In this document: positions 1 through 8,047 of the stretch, in pieces
How positions within the stretch are numbered: the first letter of the stretch is position 1
Layout of the letters: the number at the start of each line of letters is the position of its first letter
From: Streptomyces sp. HSG2
GTDB lineage: Bacteria > Actinomycetota > Actinomycetes > Streptomycetales > Streptomycetaceae
Direction of reading: 5' to 3'
Assembly: GCF_016598575.1 (NCBI RefSeq)
Contig: NZ_CP066801.1
Coordinates: 2,294,001-2,358,000 of the forward strand
Length of the DNA stretch: 64,000 bases
Translations under genes and position numbers: made by a program
The notes under the pieces: model-generated
Told to the model about the DNA's origin: nothing
Databases searched by the model: none
The model's input: the letters and a program-made list of their open reading frames with translations, nothing else

Positions 1-867
1 GCGCACGATGCGCGCCACCCACCAGAGCCCCACCGCTTCCAGAACCCCTCCGGCGGCCAGGCAAGCCAGACCGGGGCCGGTGTGCAGGAGTACACGCAGC
101 GGGTCGGCCCCCAGGGCGAACCCGATGAGGAGTCCCAGCGCCGGCAGACCGGCGAGCAGCACCGCGGTGGCCCTGGCCCCGGCGGACCGGGAGACGAGGT
201 CGAGGCGCTGGTCCCGTTCGGCGCGCAGGGCCGCCTCCAGTCGGTCGAGGCCGTCGGCGAGACCGGCGCCCTGGCCCACGGCCACCTGCCAGCAGGCGGC
301 GAGGCCCCGCAGTCCCTCCGCGCCCGGTTCCCGAGCCGCGGCCTGGAGCGCGGCCGGGACGTCGCCGCCGAAGCGGGCCGCGGCGACGACGCCACGTCCG
401 TCGACGACGGTCGCGTCCGACCGTCGGACGGCCCAGACGAGCGCCTCCGTCGGCTGCCGTCCGGCCCGCACCTCCCCGGCCAGCGCCGCGCAGAGATCGA
501 TCACCGCGAGACGGCGACGCTCGCGGTCCCGCCGGACACGCGCCGCCGGGAGCGAGCGACGCAACACCGGCACGGCGACCACGCCGATGACGAGCGGCAC
601 CGCGGAGAGAGTCAGGAGCGCGAGCATCACGCCGGCGCACAACGCCCACCACTCGGGGCGAACCACGACGCCTGTCCCGCGCAGCGCGCCCACCGTCCGG
701 CGGGCGGTCGGACGGCCCGCGCGGTACACGCCGGACGGGTCGAGGAGCCCACGCACCCGACGCGCGGCCGAGGACCTGTCCCGCACCAGCGTCACGACTC
801 CCGCCGCACACCCGACGGCCGCCCCGACCGGGAGTGCCCCGGTCAGCTCACTCGGCACCGCCGCCAT
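1..867 (-). CDS. tadB: TadB-like type II/IV secretion inner-membrane protein (partial)
   Basis: Read on the minus strand from an ATG at 867 and running off the left edge after about 289 codons. The protein starts MAAVPSELTG, has a hydrophobic segment near residues 8-27, a second near 65-95, a cytoplasmic block containing CAALAGEVRAGR, and a third hydrophobic stretch near 250-275. This is the layout of type II secretion F-domain (TadB/GspF) proteins, which form the inner-membrane platform of Tad/Flp pili. Its start overlaps the 3' end of tadA by 20 nt, so it is an operon member and probably depends on tadA transcription, which the integrated element now interrupts. Family call is from my translation of the strand; C-terminal part not visible. 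Confidence 0.8.
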   Translation of the reverse strand, partial: MAAVPSELTGALPVGAAVGCAAGVVTLVRDRSSAARRVRGLLDPSGVYRAGRPTARRTVGALRGTGVVVRPEWWALCAGVMLALLTLSAVPLVIGVVAVPVLRRSLPAARVRRDRERRRLAVIDLCAALAGEVRAGRQPTEALVWAVRRSDATVVDGRGVVAAARFGGDVPAALQAAAREPGAEGLRGLAACWQVAVGQGAGLADGLDRLEAALRAERDQRLDLVSRSAGARATAVLLAGLPALGLLIGFALGADPLRVLLHTGPGLACLAAGGVLEAVGLWWVARIVR

Positions 868-1301
868 CGTGCTCCACCACCCTCGCCGGCGCACGGGGAG
901 TTTCGTCCGGACTCCCTCCGACCGACCGGGCACGGGCCGTGGTCGCCCTCGGACCGCTCTCCGCCGAGCGAGCTCCCGGTCGCCCGGCCTCACCCGCTCC
1001 GCCGGCGCAGCCACGAAGCAACCGCCGCAACCGGTCCCAGCCACGCTCGGCCCGGAAGGCCCGCTCACCCCAGCGCAGCGCGGGGACGGTACGCACAAGC
1101 CCCGAAGAGTCCCGCTCCAGCACGCGGATCTCGGCGATCCGGCGCCGCCCGTCGGCGCCTCGGACCAGATGCACGAGCACCGAGACCGCCGCCGACACCT
1201 GGCTGTGGAGGGCTGCCCGATCCAGTCCGGCCGCCGTTCCCAGAGCCTCCAGTCGAGCCGGCACGTCCGCCGCGGCGTTCGCGTGCACCGTGCCGCTGCC
1301 C
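848..1301 (-). pseudogene. tadA: tadA/cpaF C-terminal part, separated from its 5' half by an integrated element
   Basis: Reading minus from the element boundary, the frame runs GGSGTVHANAAADVPARLEA and ends at 848. This is the conserved His-box/arginine region of CpaF/TadA secretion ATPases that follows Walker B. It has no proper start; the in-frame GTG at 1288 lies inside the conserved block. Joined to the 5' half (9,951-10,970) it gives an uninterrupted ATPase, with the codons at the junction reading GHEGG. The protein would hexamerise at the membrane and power Tad pilus assembly. As it stands the gene is broken; precise excision of the element would restore it. Confidence 0.9.
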
Positions 1302-1321
1302 CCCGAGTGCCCTCCCTAACC
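1301..1321. other. attL of the integrated element
   Basis: Host tadA sequence ends here in a run of C residues, followed by the element arm CGAGTGCCCTCCCTAACC (1304-1321). This arm is nearly the reverse complement (15 of 18 positions) of the arm at the other end (9949-9966). Host codons on the left (GGC AGC GGC ACG GTG on the minus strand) continue those found to the right of attR. The shared core is CCC, with a likely CC crossover dinucleotide. Confidence 0.85.
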
Positions 1322-1361
1322 CTCCATGGGTTCGGGGAACCGGCGCGCTCTAGGGACCTCC

Positions 1362-2918
1362 ATGCAACAGCCCACCTGCGTGATTTACGACCGACTGTCC
1401 CGTCTCTTCGCTGAGGAAGCCCCCGACCACCGCATTGCCGCGTGCCGCGCCTACGCCGAACAGCGCGGATGGAAGGTGGTGCACGTCGCCACAGACACGA
1501 ACGTCAGTGGGGCCAGCAAGCTCGAAGACCGGCCCGGTATGCGGGAAGTGCTCTCTTGGCTCCCGCGCGTTGACTACGTCATAGCCGCGAAGCTGGACCG
1601 GTACGCGCGGAGCGTTCTGGAATTTCAGCGACTTCTCGATGCTGCAAAATCGACCCGCACCACGGTCATCACAGCGGACGGCGTTGTGAGTCCGGAAAAC
1701 GCAAGCATCATCATCAACGTTCTTGCTGCTTTCGCAGAGTATGAGCGCGACATGATTAAGGCGCGCATCACGGACAGCAAGAAGCATTTCCGTTCGCTCG
1801 GCAACCACCTGGGCGGGCTTGCTCCCTATGGATACGCGATTACCGGCCCGGTGAACGACAAGCGTTGGGCCATCGATGAGACCGCCGCAGCGATCATCCG
1901 AGAGTGCACGGACAAGCTCACAAATCACGGCGCAACACTGACCGGACTTGCTCGTGAGCTGAACGAGCGCGGAATCCTTCCTCCGGCAGAGCACGCAAGG
2001 CAGCGCGACGGGCGCAAGACGCGTGGCGGCAAATGGCATACCACGACGCTGCGGGACGTGCTCTATACGCCTGCCGTTCGCGGGTGGCTTGTACAGTCCG
2101 TTCCTGGCAAGAAGCGCGGAGCGGTCTATAACCAACCGGTCCTTGACACAGCAGGACGACCCGTTTCCGCCGGACCCGAGATCCTTAACGGTGAAACCTG
2201 GGCGGCAGTCCGCGCAATCATTGACGGCAAGTCAAAGGGGCGCGCAGTTGAGCGCAGCGGCAAGGCCCTGCTCCTTCACGTGGCACTGTGCTCCGAATGC
2301 AGCGGACCCATGTACCGGCAGCGCCGTGATGTTAACGGCAAGGACTACAGCACGTACGTATGCCGTGCCGGTGTCGGCAAGCGAGGGATTCACCGCCCGA
2401 ACGTCGTCACGGCGCACTATCTAGACGAACTCGTTGCTGCCGACTTCTTGAAGCGGTTCGGCGCATTCGCGCTCATGCGCTGGATGGAGCCTGACGGCAG
2501 CGCGGTACTGCAACTCTCTGAAGTGACAACGCAGATTGAGCGCCTTGCCGGAAACCTGGCTCAGCTCGACCCGAATGGCACGGCGGCGCGCGTTGCCATC
2601 GCGCAACTGACAGCACTTGAAAACCGGCAGGCTGAATTGCGCACGGAAGCCGACCACTCCGAAGGTCGCTGGGTGGACGCTGGGGGGACCGTGGCGGATG
2701 AGTGGCAGCGTCGTTCCGACGAGGGCCGTCGAACCTTGCTTACCGACCTGGGGGCACGGGTCACGGTCCGCCCAGCAACACCCGGCGCGCCGCGACGGTT
2801 CGACCCATCACGGGCGTTGGTTGAGTTCGAAGGTCCGGCATGGTTCCGCGACGATCCGGCGGCAGCGGAACTTGCCGCTATCGCCAGCGTAGAAGGAGAA
2901 CGCCAGAAAACTGTATAG
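1362..2918 (+). CDS. int: Large serine integrase
   Basis: 518 aa from ATG 1362; an upstream ATG at 1326 would run from the attachment site and lacks a ribosome site. The resolvase domain begins at residue 7 with YDRLSR, whose Ser13 is the expected nucleophile, and continues through AKLDRYARS and AFAEYERDMIKARI (to about 135). A recombinase domain follows (GLAPYGYA), then a zinc-ribbon region starting CSECSGPMY and a coiled coil (residues about 370-430). This is the phiC31/Bxb1 class that recombines short attP and attB sites. It sits 40 bp from attL, as usual for its own att site. No recombination directionality factor is recognisable; one of the unassigned small genes could serve. Confidence 0.95.
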   Translation: MQQPTCVIYDRLSRLFAEEAPDHRIAACRAYAEQRGWKVVHVATDTNVSGASKLEDRPGMREVLSWLPRVDYVIAAKLDRYARSVLEFQRLLDAAKSTRTTVITADGVVSPENASIIINVLAAFAEYERDMIKARITDSKKHFRSLGNHLGGLAPYGYAITGPVNDKRWAIDETAAAIIRECTDKLTNHGATLTGLARELNERGILPPAEHARQRDGRKTRGGKWHTTTLRDVLYTPAVRGWLVQSVPGKKRGAVYNQPVLDTAGRPVSAGPEILNGETWAAVRAIIDGKSKGRAVERSGKALLLHVALCSECSGPMYRQRRDVNGKDYSTYVCRAGVGKRGIHRPNVVTAHYLDELVAADFLKRFGAFALMRWMEPDGSAVLQLSEVTTQIERLAGNLAQLDPNGTAARVAIAQLTALENRQAELRTEADHSEGRWVDAGGTVADEWQRRSDEGRRTLLTDLGARVTVRPATPGAPRRFDPSRALVEFEGPAWFRDDPAAAELAAIASVEGERQKTV

Positions 2919-3061
2919 GCCCGCCTGAACGCCCTTCGCGGCCCGTCACTGGAAACCCTCCAGGGGCGGGCCGTTCGTGTGCCTGCGGGCCACGCAGGGG
3001 TACTGGATGCCCGATGATGCCGGTTCGCGTATCTGCGGAACCGAGCGTGAGCCAGCGAGAT

Positions 3062-3153
3062 GCGGTGGAACGGTGGTTCTTACCTTGTTTTCGCTATGCC
3101 TTGAGAAAGCCACAAGGAAAACAGAAACGACCCTCAAACCACCGTTTCACCGC
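3062..3153. repeat. Long inverted repeat, possible structured RNA
   Basis: Left arm 3062-3078 (GCGGTGGAACGGTGGTT) pairs with right arm 3137-3153 with 16 of 17 positions matching, enclosing 58 nt. A second, smaller CCTTG/CAAGG pair lies inside the loop, and the outer arms are flanked by a direct CAGCGAG. No T-run follows, so it is not an ordinary terminator. Confidence 0.55.
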
Positions 3154-3318
3154 AGCGAGCCTAGTTGGGGCGCGACCGCTCTAAGCTCAGGCAACCCTTG
3201 CGCTCTAGCACATGTGGGATGGAAGCGTGGGGCGACCGGCTAGCCGTTGAGGGAACTCCGGCGCTGGTCGCCCGCGCAACTCCCATGGACGCATGGCAGT
3301 GCGTTCCTGTGACCCAAA

Positions 3319-3371
3319 GCCCGGATTCCTTGCTGAGCGACCGCTGCCACGGTTGAGCAAGGAATCCGGGC
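3319..3371. terminator. Hairpin downstream of the integrase
   Basis: A perfect 16-bp stem (GCCCGGATTCCTTGCT at 3319-3334 against 3356-3371) with a 21-nt loop, followed by CTTCTTCG. This is a plausible terminator separating integrase transcription from the capsid operon. The T-rich tract is weak, as usual in Streptomyces. Confidence 0.6.
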
Positions 3372-3385
3372 CTTCTTCGTACCCC

Positions 3386-3413
3386 GATCACCGACTCACG
3401 TGAGTCGGTGATC
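3386..3413. promoter_or_regulatory. 28-bp perfect palindrome upstream of the capsid gene
   Basis: Arms GATCACCGACTCAC (3386-3399) and GTGAGTCGGTGATC (3400-3413) form an uninterrupted two-fold palindrome ending 29 bp before the capsid start codon. A dimeric repressor operator is the simplest reading. A packaging or processing signal is possible. Confidence 0.55.
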
Positions 3414-3442
3414 ATGATTTCCATTCCAATTAGGGGGCACCC

Positions 3443-4894
3443 TTGCATAGCGTCACCGAAACCCGCGCGCTCGTGCGCGCCCTATCGGCGCGAAGCGTCG
3501 GCGCAACGCTCACGATTCACGGTTATGGCATCGTATTCAACTCCCCATCTGCGCCGTTGGGGAGTCCGCCGCTCATTGAACAGATCAGCCCTGCTGCCTG
3601 GTCGCCAGAAAATGACGCGACGGACGTTCTGTGTACGTTCGACCACGACACCAGGAACTATCTAGGTCGCCGTTCCGCTGGAACGCTCCGGCTAGGCGCA
3701 GACCGGACCGGCATTTGGTTTGAATGCGACCTGCCTGATACCGCTGCTGGGCGCGACGTATTCGCGCTGGTTCAGCGTGGCGACATTCCCGGGTGCTCGT
3801 TCACGTTCCGTGCCGACGATGACGAATGGTCGAAAACGTCAGATGGAACCCCACTGCGTACGGTCACGCACATGCGCGTGCTCGAACTGGGGCCGGTTCT
3901 CACCCCTGCCTATCCCGATACCAGCGTTGCCGTGCGTTCCATGCGGAATGCAGGGCATTTCTCCGCCACTCCCAGCACCGAAAAGGGCGATTCCATGAAT
4001 GACACCTACCCGTCCGGCATGACTGGTGTTGCGACCGACGATGAAGCCAAGCGTTCCCGCGCTGAGATCAAGCTCTTTGGCAGGCCACTTTCCGAGACGC
4101 GAGACGCTGACTGGATTGACGCAGAGGGAACGGCGTATGCGCCAGAAATTCTCTCCGCTGCGGGTAAGGGATCAAGACTCATCGAGAAGGTTTCCTCTTT
4201 CTCATTCAAGCGGCAGCGCGGCTATGTGCCGATTGCGCCCAGGGTGACGGCCGTGCTCCAGCCGCGAAATGAAGCGGCGACATTCATTCAGAATCAGATC
4301 ACGGCCCCGGATTTCCAGGCGGTCAAGGTGTCGGCCATGGTGAGCATCGACAAGGACACTCTTTCCGATGTTCCTCCGACTGAGACGGCTATAAATACAG
4401 CCCTTGCCGCTGCCGTTGGCCAGCGAATTGACCACATACTCATCAACGGCGGGACAGACGGCGATGTGACCATTACGGGGATGCTCGCGGACGGGCACAC
4501 GGCTACCGCTACGGCGATTGACTTCGACTCGCTGGCCGACGCCGTTGCCCGTATTGAGGATTCGGGCGGTGAGGCTACCGCGATTATGGGCCGCCCTTCC
4601 GATATCGCGGGAATCAAGAAGAAAGTGGACGGCAACAAGCTGGGCAAGCTTCCTGAGCTGATCAGCATTCCTGATCTGGCAGACGGCACCGTTGGCGTTC
4701 CTGTCGGTACGGTACTGGTCGCTGATCTTTCCTCTGTCGCCGTGGCGCTACGCGAGAGCCTTGAGATATTCAGGACTGAGGTAGCGCCGGAAGCCTTTGA
4801 ACGGGATCGCGTTTTCATTGCCGGTCGTTCGCGGGTTTCCTCCGTCACCTTGGCTGACGTTGCCCGCGTTCAGATTCTCAAGGTCGGCGCGTAA
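3443..4894 (+). CDS. HK97-type prohead protease fused to major capsid protein
   Basis: 483 aa from a TTG at 3443, preceded by AGGGGG. Residues 1 to about 165 are a prohead (U35/S78-type) protease: His68 in TFDHDT followed by LGRR, Ser119 in PGCSFTF and Glu148 in LELGPVLTPAY fit the family's catalytic positions. Residues about 185-483 are an HK97-fold major capsid protein, with typical central and C-terminal blocks around PRVTAVLQ, QRIDHILINGG, AIMGRPSD and AFERDRVFIAG. An in-frame ATG at 3995 (Met185) has its own AAGGGCG ribosome site, so free capsid subunit may also be made. The capsid half is about 300 aa, normal for the mature shell protein. No portal or scaffold gene is nearby. Function inferred: self-processing icosahedral shell. 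Confidence 0.9.
   Translation: MHSVTETRALVRALSARSVGATLTIHGYGIVFNSPSAPLGSPPLIEQISPAAWSPENDATDVLCTFDHDTRNYLGRRSAGTLRLGADRTGIWFECDLPDTAAGRDVFALVQRGDIPGCSFTFRADDDEWSKTSDGTPLRTVTHMRVLELGPVLTPAYPDTSVAVRSMRNAGHFSATPSTEKGDSMNDTYPSGMTGVATDDEAKRSRAEIKLFGRPLSETRDADWIDAEGTAYAPEILSAAGKGSRLIEKVSSFSFKRQRGYVPIAPRVTAVLQPRNEAATFIQNQITAPDFQAVKVSAMVSIDKDTLSDVPPTETAINTALAAAVGQRIDHILINGGTDGDVTITGMLADGHTATATAIDFDSLADAVARIEDSGGEATAIMGRPSDIAGIKKKVDGNKLGKLPELISIPDLADGTVGVPVGTVLVADLSSVAVALRESLEIFRTEVAPEAFERDRVFIAGRSRVSSVTLADVARVQILKVGA
3982..3997 (+). promoter_or_regulatory. Internal ribosome binding site for the capsid domain
   Basis: AAAGGGCG lies just ahead of the in-frame ATG at 3995. It falls precisely at the linker between the protease and capsid halves of the fusion, where a separate capsid start is expected in related gene pairs. 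Confidence 0.5.
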
Positions 4895-5220
4895 TGATTT
4901 GCCGATGCGGAACATGTGCGCAGCTACGCAAGGAAGAGCGAGAATCCCGCGCGGAGCGGCAAGCCAGGTTCTTGGAGAGCGTAGCCAGCAAGGCGACGGC
5001 TGCCGGTTTCCCTGGGCTCGTGCCGTGCCTTGTAGGTAGTTGCCGCACTGGTGACGCCATCCGGTATCACGCGCCGGAAGACGTGGACGTTGTGGACCCG
5101 CAATTGGTGCGCGAGCGCTGCGGCGTGAGGATTCCAACCGCCAAGAAGTCTGGTCTGTCCATCGCGTGTAAGCAGTGCCAAAGCGCACTTCACTGGGCGG
5201 GGGTGTTCCTGGTTGATTAG
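4894..5220 (+). CDS. Cys-rich small protein, unknown function
   Basis: 108 aa. The ATG overlaps the capsid stop by one base (TAATG), so translation is coupled. It begins MICRCGTC and has further Cys pairs (CLVGSC near residue 50; CKQCQ near 93), suggesting zinc binding by two clusters, with a basic helix between residues 11 and 30. I do not recognise a family. Its place directly after the capsid gene suggests a role in head assembly, packaging or control of the module, but that is only positional inference. Confidence 0.6.
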   Translation: MICRCGTCAQLRKEERESRAERQARFLESVASKATAAGFPGLVPCLVGSCRTGDAIRYHAPEDVDVVDPQLVRERCGVRIPTAKKSGLSIACKQCQSALHWAGVFLVD

Positions 5221-5569
5221 CGACCGGACCCGTGAGCGGCTGATTCGATGGGCAGCGATCATCCGGCCCGTACCGGCTGAGCGTGAGCCCCTGCTAGTCG
5301 AGACGGCAGCGCGCATGGCTGGGGTAGGCAGGCGTGGAATTCGTCTGCGGTGCGATTGCTGCGACGGCAACGGACCAGCGTCAGCGCTGGTGTTGGCATG
5401 GGCTACGCCTATTCGATCGGGCGGGAAGCGTGAGCGCCACAACATCCTTATGTCGTGCGTCGGTTGCTGGCGAGATATCGGCAGACACGATGGACTGAGC
5501 GTTCCTTATGGTGCCGCAATTGCCCGCAAGGCAGGTCCTCATACGGCAGACACAATCGTCTGCCTTTAG
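5213..5569 (+). CDS. Degenerate HNH-like zinc protein
   Basis: 118 aa from a TTG at 5213 that overlaps the previous stop. The arrangement RCDCCDGNG, then SGG, RHNI and CVGCW resembles the Cys2-DH-GG-HN-Cys2 layout of small HNH endonucleases, which accompany HK97-type packaging modules. The first catalytic His expected in the DH pair is not visible (LAWATP stands where LDHIIP would be), so nuclease activity is doubtful. It might be a structural relic or a modified packaging factor. The family likeness is by eye only. Confidence 0.5.
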   Translation: MISDRTRERLIRWAAIIRPVPAEREPLLVETAARMAGVGRRGIRLRCDCCDGNGPASALVLAWATPIRSGGKRERHNILMSCVGCWRDIGRHDGLSVPYGAAIARKAGPHTADTIVCL

Positions 5570-5649
5570 CGCTCAGGGGAGGGCGGGGCGCGTCGAAAGT
5601 TCCCGGCGTGGGCCCGCTGGCGATCCCGGCCCAAGCTCGAAATTTCTCT

Positions 5650-5689
5650 GCGTAACGAACACAACCTTCGGCGTTGTTCGTTTTCTCTG
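5650..5689 (+). terminator. Imperfect hairpin with T-run
   Basis: CGAACACAAC, CTTCGG loop and GTTGTTCG are followed by TTTTCT (about 5657-5686), just after the capsid-linked genes and before the strong ribosome site of the next gene. It may terminate or attenuate transcription. Confidence 0.4.
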
Positions 5690-5704
5690 AAAGGAGGAAT
5701 CCCC

Positions 5705-6133
5705 TTGAGGGTCACCACCTGCCAACACAAGCCGTGCGGAAAGCCGTTCGGCAAGAACACCGACGCGAGGCAGCGCTACTGCTCCGCCGCCTGTCGAGTT
5801 GCCGCGTCACGCGCGCGCAAGGCGACGGCATCGAACGGCAGGCTTGCCATCGTGACGCCCCTGAGCGCCCCCGAGAGCGCCCCGGAACGACTGGACGACG
5901 TACGGGCGCTCTGGGACTCCCTGATCCGCCAGGTAGCCACTGACGGCTTCATGGTCATGGGCGCCAGCGGGCTTCCCGTCGCTCATCCGGCGCTGAGGTA
6001 CTTTTCCGCGCTGCACTCCGCGATGCGTGACCTTGAGACCGGTACGGAATCCAGCGGCACGGAATCCGCCCTCGAACAGATGCAGCGCCTAGCGATGCAA
6101 GCTCTTGACGAGTACGAGGAGGGAAGCGCCTGA
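5705..6133 (+). CDS. Zinc-ribbon protein with a TerS-like C-terminal part
   Basis: 142 aa from TTG 5705 with a strong AAAGGAGG six bases upstream. Residues 6-31 form a ribbon with Cys6, Cys11, Cys26 and Cys30 (RQRYCSAACR), followed by a basic helix, the form of many phage DNA-binding proteins. The rest is helical. RALWDSLIRQ and the VAHPALRYFSALHSAMRDLE block resemble the C-terminal region of P27-type small terminase subunits. If right, the element would carry its own DNA-recognition factor for packaging, as PICIs do. The resemblance is weak and made by eye; a plain DNA-binding protein is the alternative. Confidence 0.5.
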   Translation: MRVTTCQHKPCGKPFGKNTDARQRYCSAACRVAASRARKATASNGRLAIVTPLSAPESAPERLDDVRALWDSLIRQVATDGFMVMGASGLPVAHPALRYFSALHSAMRDLETGTESSGTESALEQMQRLAMQALDEYEEGSA

Positions 6134-6315
6134 TGTTTACCGAGCATCCCGCCAGCGCCCAACTGACCACACTTGCCTGTCGGTTGGCTGATTCAGCCGA
6201 TCCGCCGACTCACCCGTTGTGGGTTCCGTTCGCGGCGCTTTTCGCTGCGGAGTTGGGTCGGGCCCCCCTACCGACCGACCTGTATGCCTGCCTGGTGTGC
6301 CCTTGCCATTTCTAG
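6133..6315 (+). CDS. Small hypothetical protein
   Basis: 60 aa. Its ATG overlaps the preceding stop (TGATG), which supports translation. It is rich in Ala, Leu and Pro and ends in CLVCPCHF. No recognisable domain. It closes the rightward capsid-side gene group; the next 170 bp are non-coding before the convergent regulator. Confidence 0.4.
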   Translation: MFTEHPASAQLTTLACRLADSADPPTHPLWVPFAALFAAELGRAPLPTDLYACLVCPCHF

Positions 6316-6491
6316 ACTTCGGCCCCGCCCGTGCCCCGCATCCCCGCCCGCTGGCACCCCGCACCGTGATCGGTGAAGGGCGTCGCCGCCACGACTGGAC
6401 CTGATGACCTTGGCCCCCGATGCCTACCCCTCGTTCGCTGGGGTGGACGTCGGGGGCCTTTGGCGTATCTGGGAACCGAAGGTGAGGACAC

Positions 6492-7769
6492 TTAGGATTT
6501 CCTGCCGGCGAGGGGGTCGGCCCCAGATGCCGCAAGGGTTTCGGGCCCCTTCGATTCCAAGGTGACCGAGTTGAGAACCGCCATCACCTCGGGTACCTCG
6601 GCGTACTCAGCGAGCCGGGCCAGCACGACCCGGACCCGCTCCGCCGTCCGCTCGCTGGCCACGTCCCGAGACAGGTCGATGACCCGTCCCGCAATCGCCG
6701 CCGCTTCCTCGGGTTCGTTGGCGTCGGCGCATGCCACAGCGAGCCACGACAGGTACAGGGCGAGTTCCCGCGTGTGGGTCGCGTCGTACCGGCTGAGCAC
6801 GTCGCGGAGGAGCGGCACGGCGCGAAGGGGACGGCGCAGCTCGGTGTAGACGCGGGATTCCATGACCTGGAGTTCGCCAGCGTCCACCCAGTACAGCCAT
6901 GCCGGTGACTCGGTTCCCTCGCTGTCCTCGGCCAGCGCTTCCCCTGCTTCCCCGAGGGCCCGCATTGCTTGCTGCGCGTTCTCGACGCCCCCGGCTTTGG
7001 TGTGGGCCCATGCCACCCGATCGAGATACAGCGCGCGAGCCTTCGGGGGTGCGTCCGGCCCGGCCCCGTGCAGCGCTGCCCGAGCAAGGTCTAGTCCTTC
7101 AACTTCCCTGCCAGTGTTGCTCAGTTGGTAGGCGAGCGATCCGGCAAGGTTCCCGGCCAACGTGTGGTCCTCGGCCTGTCTCGCTGCACCGAGTCCTAGC
7201 CGGTAGATCCGTTCCGCCTCGGCGTGCTGTCCGGCGTCACTGGCAATCCATCCGGCGATCTGTGCCAACTCCCCGATTTGGACGAGAAGTTCGCGACCGA
7301 CTTCCCCGGTGTGGGCACCCTCGCGGTACAGCCGGACGGCGGATCGGAGTTCCCGCAGCGCGGGCCGGATGAGATCACCCCCGGCTAAAACGTCGTCGGC
7401 CAGCCGTAGGCCGTGCACGCGCTGCTGTAGGTCGCCCACCTGACCCATGCCGACCCTGCGGCCCTCACGGGCGCTCAGAGGGGCAAGCGGGTCACCCTCG
7501 GGCAAGTAGTCGGCCAGCGTCGGCAAAGGCGGCTCAGCGGGCGTCTGTGGCCCCGTGAGCGCTTCCGGGGAGATCCCAAGGGCGGCAGCGAGGAACGGCA
7601 GCCATTCGCGCGGCGTACGCTTCCCTGTCTCCCATCGGCTGACTTCTTGTCGGCCGACTGGCTCACCAATGACACCGGCCGCGCGGCACACCTCACGCGC
7701 TAGCCGGGCCTGACTCCATCCGAGGCGGTCACGCTCGCGCCGGATGTTGGCCCCGATTCCGCTGCTCAT
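6492..7769 (-). CDS. XRE-family regulator with TPR-like repeats
   Basis: 425 aa from ATG 7769; in-frame upstream codons lack Streptomyces-like coding. Residues 1-75 hold an HTH_3 domain (IRRERDRLGWSQARLAREV, QEVSRWETGKRTP). The rest, roughly 130-410, is a run of helical pairs rich in Ala/Leu (AERIYRLGLGAARQ, ARALYLDRVAWAHTKAG, ALYLSWLAVACADANEPEEA), typical of TPR-bearing actinomycete regulators that sense peptides or partner proteins. It is divergent from the radical-SAM gene group and a GGCCGAC/GTTGGCC repeat lies at its promoter, so it probably controls that cassette and itself. Codon 128 is TTA, implying dependence on the bldA tRNA. Confidence 0.85.
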   Translation of the reverse strand: MSSGIGANIRRERDRLGWSQARLAREVCRAAGVIGEPVGRQEVSRWETGKRTPREWLPFLAAALGISPEALTGPQTPAEPPLPTLADYLPEGDPLAPLSAREGRRVGMGQVGDLQQRVHGLRLADDVLAGGDLIRPALRELRSAVRLYREGAHTGEVGRELLVQIGELAQIAGWIASDAGQHAEAERIYRLGLGAARQAEDHTLAGNLAGSLAYQLSNTGREVEGLDLARAALHGAGPDAPPKARALYLDRVAWAHTKAGGVENAQQAMRALGEAGEALAEDSEGTESPAWLYWVDAGELQVMESRVYTELRRPLRAVPLLRDVLSRYDATHTRELALYLSWLAVACADANEPEEAAAIAGRVIDLSRDVASERTAERVRVVLARLAEYAEVPEVMAVLNSVTLESKGPETLAASGADPLAGRKS

Positions 7770-7780
7770 GCTTCCAGTCT

Positions 7781-7795
7781 GGCCGACAGTTGGCC
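7781..7795. promoter_or_regulatory. Candidate operator of the XRE regulator
   Basis: GGCCGAC-A-GTTGGCC is a 15-bp inverted repeat with one mismatch, centred 19 bp upstream of the regulator start and between the divergent genes. Suitable for a dimeric HTH protein. Confidence 0.45.
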
Positions 7796-7873
7796 TACAC
7801 GTGGCCGCTAGTCGGAGATCAATTACGGCTAGACGCTGGACGCCGAATTGCCGATAGAGGGAACGGCGGACCG

Positions 7874-8047
7874 ATGGCCACTCAGGAAAGCACCGCGACA
7901 CTCACGGACCCGCGACCGGTTGCCGGTTGCGCGCACTGCGACAAGGTCGCGCAGGATCGGGACCGGTCCAAGGCGAACGGCGACGCGTCTAGCGTGAGTG
8001 ACTGCAACGTCCGGTTGCGTCGGCACCTGGGGGCGGACCACTCGTGA
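7874..8047 (+). CDS. Small Cys/His protein (zinc-finger-like)
   Basis: 57 aa from ATG 7874. The pattern CAHCDKV near residue 19, DCNVRLRRH near 43 and a final His resembles small zinc-finger-like proteins that often accompany XRE regulators in Streptomyces integrative elements (family recognised from memory, not searched). It is the first gene rightward from the divergent promoter and its stop overlaps the next start by four bases (GTGA). Confidence 0.6.
   Translation: MATQESTATLTDPRPVAGCAHCDKVAQDRDRSKANGDASSVSDCNVRLRRHLGADHS

Larger units (their letters stand above)
2919..3442. other. Structured non-coding region between integrase and capsid genes
   Basis: No convincing gene is seen in 524 bp. 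It carries three separate inverted repeats: a long-armed stem at 3062/3153, a 16-bp stem at 3319/3371 and a 28-bp perfect palindrome at 3386-3413. The last lies directly upstream of the capsid ribosome site. The segment could hold the integrase terminator, a regulatory RNA, the capsid promoter/operator or a packaging site; the sequence alone does not decide. Confidence 0.6.
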
